From Pseudonocardia sp. ICBG1293 (lineage in GTDB: Bacteria > Actinomycetota > Actinomycetes > Mycobacteriales > Pseudonocardiaceae), in the NCBI RefSeq assembly GCF_020131355.1, contig NZ_JAHLEL010000008.1, forward strand, positions 186,001 to 250,000: a stretch of DNA of 64,000 nt. Direction: 5' to 3'. Under the pieces are notes generated by a model that made no database searches, was not told the DNA's origin, and saw only the letters and a list, made by a program, of their open reading frames with translations. Shown here in pieces: positions 48,263-56,722 of this stretch. The position numbers were made by a program, and so were the translations under genes. Each line of letters starts with the position of its first letter. Position 1 is the stretch's first letter.

Positions 48263-48594
48263 GCCGCCCACCCCGACACCTGCGACGCCGGAGCCGCAGC
48301 CCGGCGGGCAGCGCGATACAGGCGGTACCGCTCCACCGGAGTCGTCGCGCCGACCACCCCGAATCGGCGTACCGGGTCCTCGACGACCAGAGCCTCCGCG
48401 AGACACTCCCGGCGGACCCGGCAACCAGCGCACACCCGCAGGGCAGGCTCAGCGGCCTCCGGACGAGTGCCAGCAGGGAAGAACAACTCGGTGTCCATCC
48501 CGCGGCACGCCGCCGTCTCGCGCCACCGGTGATCTTCAGTAGCCGCAGCGAGCCGGAGCCGCGCAGCAGGGGATAGAGAAATCTCGGTGTTCAT
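48259..48594 (-). CDS. WhiB-like Fe-S transcriptional regulator (copy 1)
   Basis: 111 residues. Four cysteines of the WhiB type: ACRGMDTELFFP, then CAGC and C in RVRRECLAEAL, plus the GVVGATTPVERYRL turn (normally G[VI]WGG) and a basic C-terminal end. WhiB proteins carry an iron-sulfur cluster and regulate transcription with sigma A. First intact gene after the truncated pra, and upstream of the small Cys protein and traB, so it may control transfer genes. Confidence 0.88.
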   Translation of the reverse strand: MNTEISLSPAARLRLAAATEDHRWRETAACRGMDTELFFPAGTRPEAAEPALRVCAGCRVRRECLAEALVVEDPVRRFGVVGATTPVERYRLYRAARRAAAPASQVSGWAA

Positions 48595-48661
48595 CTATGC
48601 TCGGTGTCCTTCCGAGTCGATCGAGTGCCTGACAGGGCCACAACACAAGGCGAGGAAGACC

Positions 48662-48696
48662 GGTGGGGGAACCCGGAGCCAACGGGCTCCCCCACC
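48662..48696 (-). terminator. hairpin between pra and whiB (module 1)
   Basis: Stem GGTGGGGGAACCCG / CGGGCTCCCCCACC with one mismatch and a seven-base loop. The counterpart in module 2 at 56670-56698 is perfect. Confidence 0.75.
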
Positions 48697-48708
48697 AAAC
48701 ACAGCCGG

Positions 48709-48964
48709 TCAGGCAGCGTCCTGGTTCTTGCTCGCATGCCCACGCTGCGGACCCGGCGCGCGCATCCCCGCCGCGCGAAAGCTGTAGGCCACACGCGGAC
48801 GGCCCCCCGTCTCCTGCACGTACGGGGTCACCGTGAGCTCGTCGAACTCCACCGGACGAAACGGCAACCCCGCAGCGATCTTCACCACCACCGTCTTCTC
48901 CGACCGCCGCGCCTCCGGGTCAGCGTCCAGCACCGACACCGACCACACCGGCAACCCCGACTCC
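48709..48964 (-). pseudogene. Pra-like replication/integration/excision activator, 5' end lost
   Basis: Remaining 84 or so codons match the C-terminal part of the intact protein at 56723-57145 (from KESGLPVWSVSVLDADPEARRSEK to the end), but the first 55 residues are missing: IS5-A copy 3 begins at the Lys codon. The copy also lacks eleven residues present in the paralogue (SHQPVPPEAAA), as an in-frame deletion. The lost N-terminal part is not found anywhere else in the window, so it was deleted, not merely separated. Confidence 0.88.
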
Positions 48965-49035
48965 TTAGAGGTCGTTTCAGAAGTCGGCGTGTCGGTCCTG
49001 TGTGGATCGGCGCTGGTAGCTGATCATGTCCGGTC

Positions 49036-49875
49036 GTGGCGCGGCGATCTTGTGTCGAGCGATTGGTGAGCGACGAGCTGTGGGCGCTGGTGGAGCCGCT
49101 GCTGCCCAAGCCGCGCAAGCACAAGCGGGGACGGACAGGCCGTCCGCGGGTGCCGGATCGGGCCGCTCTGGCCGGGATCGTGTTCGTGCTCAAGACCGGG
49201 ATCAGCTGGAACGCGCTGCCCGCCGAGCTCGGCTGTGGGTCCGGAGTGACCTGCTGGCGGCGGCTACGGCAGTGGCAGCAGGCCGGGGTCTGGGCCCAGC
49301 TGCACCGGGTGATGCTCGACCGCCTCGCCCAGCAGGGCCTGCTGGACTGGTCGCGGGCGGCGGTGGACAGCGTGAGCGTGCGGGCCAAGCGCCGCGGCGA
49401 GGCCACCGGGCCCTCGCCGACCGATCGCGGGAAGGCGGGCAGCAAGTACCACGTGCTCTGCGACCGAGGCGGGCTCCCGCTGCATGCGCTGGTCACCGGG
49501 GCGAACGCCCACGACAGTCGGATGCTCGCCCCGCTGCTGGACACCAACCCCGGCGTCCGCGAACGGGCGGGACAGCCGGGGCGTCCGCGACGTCGGCCGG
49601 ACAAGGTGCACGCCGACAAGGGCTACGACTATCCCCGCTGCCGCCGCTACCTGAGTGGGCGTGGGATCGGGGTGCGGATCGCCCGGCGCGGGATCGAGGA
49701 CTCCACCCGGCTCGGGCGGGTCCGCTGGGTCGTCGAGCGCACCATGTCCTGGCTGCTGGACTTCCGCCGCCTCGCGCTGCGCTACGACCGCGCCGAATCC
49801 ACGATCACCGCGCTGTTATCGCTGGCCTGCGCCCTGATCTGCCACCGCCGCCTCACCAAGCCGAAGCCGAAGTGA
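49036..49875 (+). CDS. IS5-family transposase (IS5-A copy 3)
   Basis: 279 residues from GTG. It is the reference for the family: N-terminal MARRSCVERLVSDELWALVE, DDE residues in AVDSVSVRAK, ANAHDSRML and VVERTMSWLLDF, tail KPKPK. The GTG lies 68 bp inside the left end. Intact and likely active. Confidence 0.95.
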   Translation: MARRSCVERLVSDELWALVEPLLPKPRKHKRGRTGRPRVPDRAALAGIVFVLKTGISWNALPAELGCGSGVTCWRRLRQWQQAGVWAQLHRVMLDRLAQQGLLDWSRAAVDSVSVRAKRRGEATGPSPTDRGKAGSKYHVLCDRGGLPLHALVTGANAHDSRMLAPLLDTNPGVRERAGQPGRPRRRPDKVHADKGYDYPRCRRYLSGRGIGVRIARRGIEDSTRLGRVRWVVERTMSWLLDFRRLALRYDRAESTITALLSLACALICHRRLTKPKPK

Positions 49876-49906
49876 TGGTCGACCCAGCCCTCGCTGAGGC
49901 ACTCGC

Positions 49907-50500
49907 CTACGAGGTCGGGGCCAGCGGCCGCCAGGCCAGCCACTCCAAGGCCCGGTCGGCCTCGTCAGGGTCGAAGCGGTGCGGGTCGAACGGCCCGCCC
50001 GCCCACTCCAGGCGCTCGGCGCGGTCGGGATGGTCAGGGTCGGCGAGCACGGCCTGGAAGTCCTCATACCCCCCGATCCCGCCGACGTCCTCGGGCGGGC
50101 ACGCCCCCTGCCCGGCGACGCATCGCGGATAGCACACTCCCGGCTCGACGGCCGCGACCGCCTCGACGGTGATCTCGTGGGCCCAGTTGTCACCGAAGTC
50201 GTAGACGTAACCGAACCGGTCACCAGCCTTGACCAGCCGAAACAGCTTCTCTTTCGTCTCGTCGGCGACATCCTGTCCGGGCCAGTCCGGGTCTGGGATC
50301 CCGTAGCGGCGCCCGACGATCTCGAACTCGTGCAGATGAGAGTTCGTCCAGCCCATCACTGACTGCACCACCTCGTGTAACACCGCCAAGTCGACCTCGC
50401 CCGGCACCTGCACCCGACGCCGGACCGCCGGCACCACCTCGGTCAGGACGATCTCCAACTCGAAAATCTTCGTCTTCTCAGACACACGAGGCGCGACCAT
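49907..50500 (-). CDS. pRiA4b ORF-3-like passenger protein (IS5-A copy 3)
   Basis: 197 residues, identical to the passenger of copies 1 and 2. The start codon is 64 bp from the right end of the element, so both genes point inward from opposite ends and share the 31-bp central gap. Promoters for both would lie in the subterminal DNA. Confidence 0.85.
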   Translation of the reverse strand: MVAPRVSEKTKIFELEIVLTEVVPAVRRRVQVPGEVDLAVLHEVVQSVMGWTNSHLHEFEIVGRRYGIPDPDWPGQDVADETKEKLFRLVKAGDRFGYVYDFGDNWAHEITVEAVAAVEPGVCYPRCVAGQGACPPEDVGGIGGYEDFQAVLADPDHPDRAERLEWAGGPFDPHRFDPDEADRALEWLAWRPLAPTS

Positions 50501-50567
50501 CAGCCGATGCTGCCAGCCCCGCCGTCACCGGCAGAACCGGGCCCACCACTTCTGAAACGACGTCTTA

Positions 50568-51547
50568 GAGGTCGCGCGGATTGGTTGGTGATCATGGACG
50601 TCGTGCAGGTCGGGCGTTCCAGCGGTGTGTGGTCCAGGCCTGCCGAATCAAGCTACGGAGTGTGACGATCGTGTCGGCGAGGTCGAAGAACGCGTCGACG
50701 ACGATTTCTCGTCGTTCGTAGCAGCGCTGCAGCCGGTTGAAGCTGTTGTGCCAAGCGTTGGTCCGCTCGACGTGCCAGCGGCGGGTGGCCTGGATCGGCG
50801 CTTTCTCACCCTTGTGCGCGATCTCGCCGTGCAGGCCTCGTTCGGCCAGCGTGTCGCGGGTCTTGCCGGAGTCATAGCCGGCGTCGAGGTGCACGGTGAT
50901 GTCGTCGGGCAGCGGGCCGAGAGCATCGAGGCGGTCGAGGGTGGGGCCCAGTAGCGGGGAGTCGTGCCGGTTGGCTCCGGCCAGGACTCGGCCCAGCGGG
51001 ATGCCGTATCCCTCGACGAGCACCGAACGTTTCATACCCTGTTTGCGCCGGTCCACCGGCGACGGACCGGCGACCTCGCCGCCGCCGGGGGCCTTGGTGA
51101 TGGCGCCATCGACGGCGATGTCGTGCAGCAGCAGACCGACGATGCGGTCGTAGGCGTCCAGGACGATCCGACGCAGCTGGGCGAAGACCCCGAGCCTGAT
51201 CCACTCGTCACGACGATCGCGGATGGTGGTCGCCGAGCAGGTGCTGTCAGCGATGCCCTCATACGAGCAGCCGAACCGCAGTACCTGCAGGAGCTTGTCG
51301 AACACGATCCGATCCGCGATCCGGCGGCGATGGCAGCCCAGCGGATGGGTGGGATCGAACTCGTCTCGATGAGGCAGCAGCGCGGTGAACTGGTCCCACA
51401 ACGGCTCGGTCAGCCATGATGGCAGGGTGGGCACGCGGCCTCCAGACGATCACGAAGCGTAGATAACTTCATGATCGGCAGGCCCGTACCCGCCCTCGCC
51501 CCCAGACACTCGACCGCGGCCAAGCTGTGACCAATCCGCGCGACCTC
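50568..51547 (-). mobile_element. IS5-B copy 4
   Basis: Complete 980-bp element with 18-bp perfect ends, between TTA at 50565-50567 and TAA at 51548-51550. The two flanking triplets are not identical in the same strand, so it is not a simple single insertion with its original duplication. Confidence 0.95.
50592..51434 (-). CDS. IS5-family transposase (IS5-B copy 4)
   Basis: 280 residues, same protein as copies 1-3, catalytic residues intact. It has its full upstream flank inside the element. Confidence 0.95.
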   Translation of the reverse strand: MPTLPSWLTEPLWDQFTALLPHRDEFDPTHPLGCHRRRIADRIVFDKLLQVLRFGCSYEGIADSTCSATTIRDRRDEWIRLGVFAQLRRIVLDAYDRIVGLLLHDIAVDGAITKAPGGGEVAGPSPVDRRKQGMKRSVLVEGYGIPLGRVLAGANRHDSPLLGPTLDRLDALGPLPDDITVHLDAGYDSGKTRDTLAERGLHGEIAHKGEKAPIQATRRWHVERTNAWHNSFNRLQRCYERREIVVDAFFDLADTIVTLRSLIRQAWTTHRWNARPARRP

Positions 51548-51614
51548 TAAGACGTCGTTTCAGAAGTGGTGGGCCCGGTTCTGCCGGTGACGGCGGGGCT
51601 GGCAGCATCGGCTG

Positions 51615-52207
51615 ATGGTCGCGCCTCGTGTGTCTGAGAAGACGAAGATTTTCGAGTTGGAGATCGTCCTGACCGAGGTGGTGCCGGCGGTCCGGCGTCG
51701 GGTGCAGGTGCCGGGCGAGGTCGACTTGGCGGTGTTGCACGAGGTGGTGCAGTCAGTGATGGGCTGGACGAACTCTCATCTGCACGAGTTCGAGATCGTC
51801 GGGCGCCGCTACGGGATCCCAGACCCGGACTGGCCCGGACAGGATGTCGCCGACGAGACGAAAGAGAAGCTGTTTCGGCTGGTCAAGGCTGGTGACCGGT
51901 TCGGTTACGTCTACGACTTCGGTGACAACTGGGCCCACGAGATCACCGTCGAGGCGGTCGCGGCCGTCGAGCCGGGAGTGTGCTATCCGCGATGCGTCGC
52001 CGGGCAGGGGGCGTGCCCGCCCGAGGACGTCGGCGGGATCGGGGGTATGAGGACTTCCAGGCCGTGCTCGCCGACCCTGACCATCCCGACCGCGCCGAGC
52101 GCCTGGAGTGGGCGGGCGGGCCGTTCGACCCGCACCGCTTCGACCCTGACGAGGCCGACCGGGCCTTGGAGTGGCTGGCCTGGCGGCCGCTGGCCCCGAC
52201 CTCGTAG
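51615..52207 (+). pseudogene. pRiA4b ORF-3-like passenger, frameshifted (IS5-A copy 4)
   Basis: Same gene as in the other copies, but a run of six G at the GIGGYEDF position is five G here (about 52040-52045). The frame leaves after GGIGG and continues as an unrelated tail to 52298 that overlaps the transposase gene. The remainder of the true sequence is still readable from 52046 to the original stop. Either a recent slip or a read error. Confidence 0.85.
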
Positions 52208-52238
52208 GCGAGTGCCTCAGCGAGGGCTGGGTCGACCA

Positions 52239-53078
52239 TCACTTCGGCTTCGGCTTGGTGAGGCGGCGGTGGCAGATCAGGGCGCAGGCCAGCGATAACA
52301 GCGCGGTGATCGTGGATTCGGCGCGGTCGTAGCGCAGCGCGAGGCGGCGGAAGTCCAGCAGCCAGGACATGGTGCGCTCGACGACCCAGCGGACCCGCCC
52401 GAGCCGGGTGGAGTCCTCGATCCCGCGCCGGGCGATCCGCACCCCGATCCCACGCCCACTCAGGTAGCGGCGGCAGCGGGGATAGTCGTAGCCCTTGTCG
52501 GCGTGCACCTTGTCCGGCCGACGTCGCGGACGCCCCGGCTGTCCCGCCCGTTCGCGGACGCCGGGGTTGGTGTCCAGCAGCGGGGCGAGCATCCGACTGT
52601 CGTGGGTGTTCGCCCCGGTGACCAGCGCATGCAGCGGGAGCCCGCCTCGGTCGCAGAGCACGTGGTACTTGCTGCCCGCCTTCCCGCGATCGGTCGGCGA
52701 GGGCCCGGTGGCCTCGCCGCGGCGCTTGGCCCGCACGCTCACGCTGTCCACCGCCGCCCGCGACCAGTCCAGCAGGCCCTGCTGGGCGAGGCGGTCGAGC
52801 ATCACCCGGTGCAGCTGGGCCCAGACCCCGGCCTGCTGCCACTGCCGTAGCCGCCGCCAGCAGGTCACTCCGGACCCACAGCCGAGCTCGGCGGGCAGCG
52901 CGTTCCAGCTGATCCCGGTCTTGAGCACGAACACGATCCCGGCCAGAGCGGCCCGATCCGGCACCCGCGGACGGCCTGTCCGTCCCCGCTTGTGCTTGCG
53001 CGGCTTGGGCAGCAGCGGCTCCACCAGCGCCCACAGCTCGTCGCTCACCAATCGCTCGACACAAGATCGCCGCGCCAC
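52239..53078 (-). CDS. IS5-family transposase (IS5-A copy 4)
   Basis: 279 residues, tail KPKPK, and the ANTHDS variant shared with copy 2. Catalytic residues intact. Passenger of this copy is broken, so transposition competence of this element would test whether the passenger is needed. Confidence 0.95.
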   Translation of the reverse strand: MARRSCVERLVSDELWALVEPLLPKPRKHKRGRTGRPRVPDRAALAGIVFVLKTGISWNALPAELGCGSGVTCWRRLRQWQQAGVWAQLHRVMLDRLAQQGLLDWSRAAVDSVSVRAKRRGEATGPSPTDRGKAGSKYHVLCDRGGLPLHALVTGANTHDSRMLAPLLDTNPGVRERAGQPGRPRRRPDKVHADKGYDYPRCRRYLSGRGIGVRIARRGIEDSTRLGRVRWVVERTMSWLLDFRRLALRYDRAESTITALLSLACALICHRRLTKPKPK

Positions 53079-53149
53079 GACCGGACATGATCAGCTACCA
53101 GCGCCGATCCACACAGGACCGACACGCCGACTTCTGAAACGACCTCTAA

Positions 53150-54552
53150 TACTCCAGCCGCACTTCGTTAGCTGAGCTGTCTTCGTCGTCGATAGTGGCT
53201 TTCGCGGGCTCGGTGTTGGTGGCGACGTCGCCAGGTCGACCAGGCCCAGCACGGCGCCTGGGTGGGAATGTGGATCAGAGGTGCCAGGAGACGTCGGATC
53301 TCGGCGAGGGTGAGCGGGATGAGCCCGTGATCAGGTCTTTTGGGGCGATCGCCGCGGTGACCGAGAGGTAGGCGTGGGCGAGAATAGCCAGGGTGACGTG
53401 GCGGTACCAGGCGTCGTAACGCCGCACTTGATAGTGGTCGAGCCCGACCTCGTTCTTCGCGGTCTGGAAGCACTCCTCGATCGCCCACCGCGTGCCGGCG
53501 ACGCGGATGAGATCGTCGTCGGTGGTGCCGGGCGGGCCGGCGCACAGGTAGTAGGCCAGATCGGGCTCCTCGCCGGCGGAGAGCTGTGTGTCGGTGAGGA
53601 TCTGACGTCGGACCAGTAGCCATCGGCCCCATCCGGCCGGGGCGTTCTCGGGCGGATACAGCGAGGCCACGGCCCAGTCGTAGAAGCGTTCTCCCTTCAC
53701 ACCCGGACCGGCTGAGCGGCGCTTCCACGCCCGTCCGGGAGCGCGGGCGACCAGGTCGTCGGCCCGTCGTGAGCCGCTGATCTGACAGATGTCGGCGTCC
53801 AGGGACAACGGGACGGACTGGCTGCGCGGAACCGCGACGACGTAGCCGATCCGGCGCTGCTCGCACCAGGTGCGGAACTTGTAGTCCTGCCCGTATGCCT
53901 CGTCCGCGGTCACCCATCCTGCGGGAACCCCGGCATCGAGGGCACGGCCGAGCATTTCCTTGGCCAGCGTGGCCTTGGTGGCGAACTCGATCTCCTCAGG
54001 CACCGCCGCGGCTCGGCAGCGTTCCCGATCACCGGTCCAGGACTTGGGCAGGTAGAGCTCGCGGTCGATCAACGTCCGGCCCTTGCTCGTGGCATAGGCA
54101 CAGAAGACTCCGAGCTGGCAGTTCTCCACCCGCCCGGCAGTGCCCGAGTACTGGCGCTGCACCCCCGCCAACTTCGTCCCCTTCTTCAGGAACCCGGTCT
54201 CATCGACGATCAGCACCCCACCGGACTCGCCGAGGTGCTCGACGACGTAATCCCGCAGGTCATCACGGACACCGTCGACATCCCAGGTCGCGGAGTTGAG
54301 CAGCCGCTGCATCCCATCCGGAGTCGTGTCACCGGCGACCTCGGCCAGCGTCCACCCGTTCTTCCCCGCCAACGGCGCCAACAACCCCCGCACATACGCC
54401 CGCGCCCGACGCCGCGGTTCCGTCCGGAAGAACCGGCCCGCCACCAGCCCGAACAGCCCATCCAGGCCACCGGCCCACGCCTCGAGATCCTCCTCCACCT
54501 GCACAAGATCGAAGCTTAGCGCACATCAACATCACAAACTGCGGCTGGAGTA
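53150..54552 (-). mobile_element. IS701-type element, 1,403 bp
   Basis: Terminal inverted repeat TACTCCAGCCGCA, 13 bp perfect, target duplication CTAA at 53146-53149 and 54553-54556, matching the YTAR target of the IS701 family. Inserted exactly at the joint between IS5-A copy 4 and the MITE. Confidence 0.93.
53168..54504 (-). CDS. IS701-family transposase, read in two frames (-1 shift)
   Basis: The main frame (54504 to 53275, 409 residues) contains the N-terminal WAGGLDGLFGLVAGRFFRTEPRRRA, the catalytic region with LIVDETGFLKKGTKLAGVQRQY, VTADEAYGQD and RWAIEECFQTAKNEVGLDHYQVR. The normal C-terminal end of the family (GLIPLTLAEIRRLLAPLIHIP ... WSTWRRRHQHRA) is in the -1 frame and ends at 53168. 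A CCCAAAA heptamer at 53338-53344, in the right phase for -1 slippage, lies just before the change. Either programmed frameshifting or loss of one base explains this; full length would be about 445 residues. Confidence 0.85.
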
Positions 54553-54556
54553 CTAA

Positions 54557-54677
54557 GAGGTCGTTTCAGAACGACTTGTCGAGTTTCCATTGACCCCTCG
54601 ACGACAGATCAAACGGCAGGTCAGATAGCCGCTTGTCGTCTACAACAGACACGTCGACCTCGTTCTGAAATGACCTC
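54557..54677. mobile_element. 121-bp MITE copy 2
   Basis: Identical to the copy at 44185-44305 and in the same orientation. Followed by TAA at 54678-54680, beyond which the truncated traB begins. Confidence 0.93.
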
Positions 54678-54680
54678 TAA

Positions 54681-56035
54681 GCCTGATCGCCGAGCACCAT
54701 CGACACATGGCTCTTGGAGGCGACGCGCAGGCAGATCCGGCGGGGGAACAACTCCCGCACCGGGACGGTGTCCTTCGTCGGTTCCTGGACATAGCCGCGC
54801 ACGGTGTAGCCCAGGGCGCGGCCCTGGGTGGTGAGCAGGGCGACGCGGTCGGTGATCGCCTCGCGGGTCTTGCGGTCCCCGCCGTAACGCAGCAGGGCAC
54901 CGATCTCGTCGAACTCCACAATCTCCAACGGCGTCTCCGTGGTGATCGGGACCAGTCGGGTCGCCCCGGCGTGCTCGCGCTTGCGGGCCTCCATGCTCTC
55001 GACAAGATCATCGAGGAGGGCGAGGGCGTCGCGGGAGGTGACGGCGTAGCGGTGGAACACCGCTCGCCCGTAGGCCAACTCCATGCCTTTCGGGTCGATC
55101 CCGTTGACCCGGACCAGGCCGTCACGGATCGCCGGGGCCACCGACACCAGCGGCGCCCACATCAGCGACCCCTTGCCCGCGCCGGTGGCCCCCGCGGCCA
55201 GGGTGTGCCCGCCGATCAGCGACTGGTGCCAGTCGGTGCCGTACTCGGTACGACCCGACCACACCCGCGACAAGTCCACCGCCAACCCGTCCAGATCAGA
55301 TACAGCGCCGAGACTCGGGGCGCGGACGACCCCGGACAGCAGGTTGCGGCGCTGGAAATCGATCGACACCACATTCGGTGCGAGTTCGCGGACCTGACAA
55401 CGCTGCACCCCCCGTGCCACGGCCAGGGCACGGGTGGCGGTGTCGAAGGACTCCGGGGTTTGCCCCGGCACCAGCCGGACCCGGACCTCGTCCCACGACG
55501 GCCCCGAGCGCACCCCGAGGATCCGGGGAAGCTGATCGGCCACCGGCCGCGACCGGGACAGGGCCGGGGTACGACGCAACAGATTCACCGCCGCGATCGG
55601 TGCCCCCACCCGGTCGGGGACCGTGAGGTTGCAGGAGCGCAGCCAGCGGGGCATCCGAGGCGCATAGACCGTCCAGCGCAGCCACCAGGCACGAAGGCGC
55701 TGCCCGGCATAGCGATCGAACGACACCAGCGAGAACCATCGCCACACCGACAGCGCAAGGACCGTCGCAGCACCGGTGACCACCAAGGAGGGCCCACCGA
55801 GCAGCCAGCACCATCCGACGACACCGACCACCGTGGTCGTGGTGCGCCAGTGCCGGGCCACCCACACCGCGACAATCACCGCGGCCTTGCCCGCCAGCCA
55901 CACCGCGACGAACACAACCGCGATCGTCGCCACGCCCTCGGCGATCCGACCGAAGAACTGCCCCAACCAACGCAGACCAGCCAGCGCTACCAGCGTCACC
56001 AGCCCGGCCAGGACCAGAGAACCCGACGTGCTCAT
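54681..56035 (-). pseudogene. TraB-like FtsK translocase, 3' end lost (copy 2)
   Basis: 450 residues remain of about 533. The paralogue at 46467-48068 is about 85% identical by eye over this length, including membrane helices and Walker A GATGAGKGS. The sequence ends MVLGDQA, then a TAG made by the MITE junction. The lost about 85 residues hold the FtsK-type C-terminal region after the ...SKSHVSMVLGD strand. It probably gives an inactive or dominant-negative motor. Confidence 0.9.
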
Positions 56036-56235
56036 CGACGGCCCCCGGCCTGGTCCGGGGAACGACGCGGACCCACGACGACCGGCACCGGGACCAACGC
56101 GAGCTGATCCCGATGATCACCACACCGACGCCCGCTCTCCCGGGGTACATCGCTCAACGGGGTCAGGCACACCTCGCACCACACCCCAGTGACGACACCG
56201 GTGGTCGTGTCAGTGCTCATGCTGTCGGGATTCAT
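56032..56235 (-). CDS. small Cys-rich protein, CxxC type (copy 2)
   Basis: 67 residues (or 62 from the second Met). Keeps VWCEVCLTPLS and RRCGDH of the paralogue at 48068-48262, and the same Val/Pro-rich C-terminal end (LVPVPVVVGPRRSP). Start overlaps the WhiB-like stop, stop overlaps traB start, so the trio is translationally coupled in both modules. Confidence 0.75.
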   Translation of the reverse strand: MNPDSMSTDTTTGVVTGVWCEVCLTPLSDVPRESGRRCGDHRDQLALVPVPVVVGPRRSPDQAGGRR

Positions 56236-56585
56236 GCCGCAGCCCTACCCGGCAGGGAGGTGACAGCGGCTGCGGTGCGGCGGGCAGCGACACGAGCCGT
56301 GCGATGCAGACGGTGCCGCTCCGCTGGGGTCGTACCCCCGACAACACCGAAGCGGCGGGCCGGGTCCTCCACCAGCAACGCCTCCACCAGACATATCCCA
56401 CGAACCCGGCAGCTGCGGCACACCTCCAACGCGGGCTCGGCAGCCTCCGGACGAGCGTCGGCGGGGAAGAACAGCTCGGTGTCCATCCCACGACACGCCG
56501 CGGCCGCAGCCCACCGGCGACGTTCAGCACCGGTCAGAGCCTGGAACACAGGTACAGGACGGACTGGAAAAATCTCGCCGTTCAT
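56232..56585 (-). CDS. WhiB-like Fe-S transcriptional regulator (copy 2)
   Basis: 117 residues. Four Cys: ACRGMDTELFFP, VCRSC, ICLVEAL; the turn is GVVGGTTPAERHRL, nearer to the family G-x-x-G-G than in copy 1. C-terminal end Ala/Arg-rich. Diverged from copy 1 mostly in the first 30 residues. The two copies may respond to the same signal or compete. Confidence 0.88.
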   Translation of the reverse strand: MNGEIFPVRPVPVFQALTGAERRRWAAAAACRGMDTELFFPADARPEAAEPALEVCRSCRVRGICLVEALLVEDPARRFGVVGGTTPAERHRLHRTARVAARRTAAAVTSLPGRAAA

Positions 56586-56669
56586 CTAGAATCAGCGTCC
56601 TTCCACGTTGGTTTCAGGTTGATCAACTGCCTGGCAGGGCAGCAACACACAACACGGAAGCCCCCCCGT

Positions 56670-56698
56670 GGGGGAGCCCGCCACTAACGGGCTCCCCC
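56670..56698 (-). terminator. hairpin between pra and whiB (module 2)
   Basis: Perfect stem GGGGGAGCCCG / CGGGCTCCCCC with seven-base loop, downstream of the pra stop at 56723. Confidence 0.8.
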
Positions 56699-56722
56699 AG
56701 ACACGAGCCTTCGCAATCCAGA

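Larger units (their letters stand above)
48968..50564 (+). mobile_element. IS5-A copy 3, complete
   Basis: 1,597 bp, ends GAGGTCGTTTCAGAAG and GACGTCGTTTCAGAAG, TTA on both sides. Opposite orientation to copies 2 and 4. Nucleotide-identical to the visible part of copy 1 as far as I can compare by eye. Confidence 0.95.
51551..53146 (-). mobile_element. IS5-A copy 4
   Basis: 1,596 bp, one base shorter than copy 3 owing to a lost G in the passenger gene. Ends intact. Its last base and the adjoining TAA form the CTAA used by the IS701-type insertion. Confidence 0.94.
48965..54680. mobile_element. insertion-sequence array 2, between truncated pra and truncated traB
   Basis: Order: TTA, IS5-A copy 3, TTA, IS5-B copy 4, TAA, IS5-A copy 4, CTAA, IS701-type element, CTAA, MITE copy 2, TAA. 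Outer flanks belong to two different genes (pra and traB), unlike array 1. About 5.7 kb. Confidence 0.94.
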
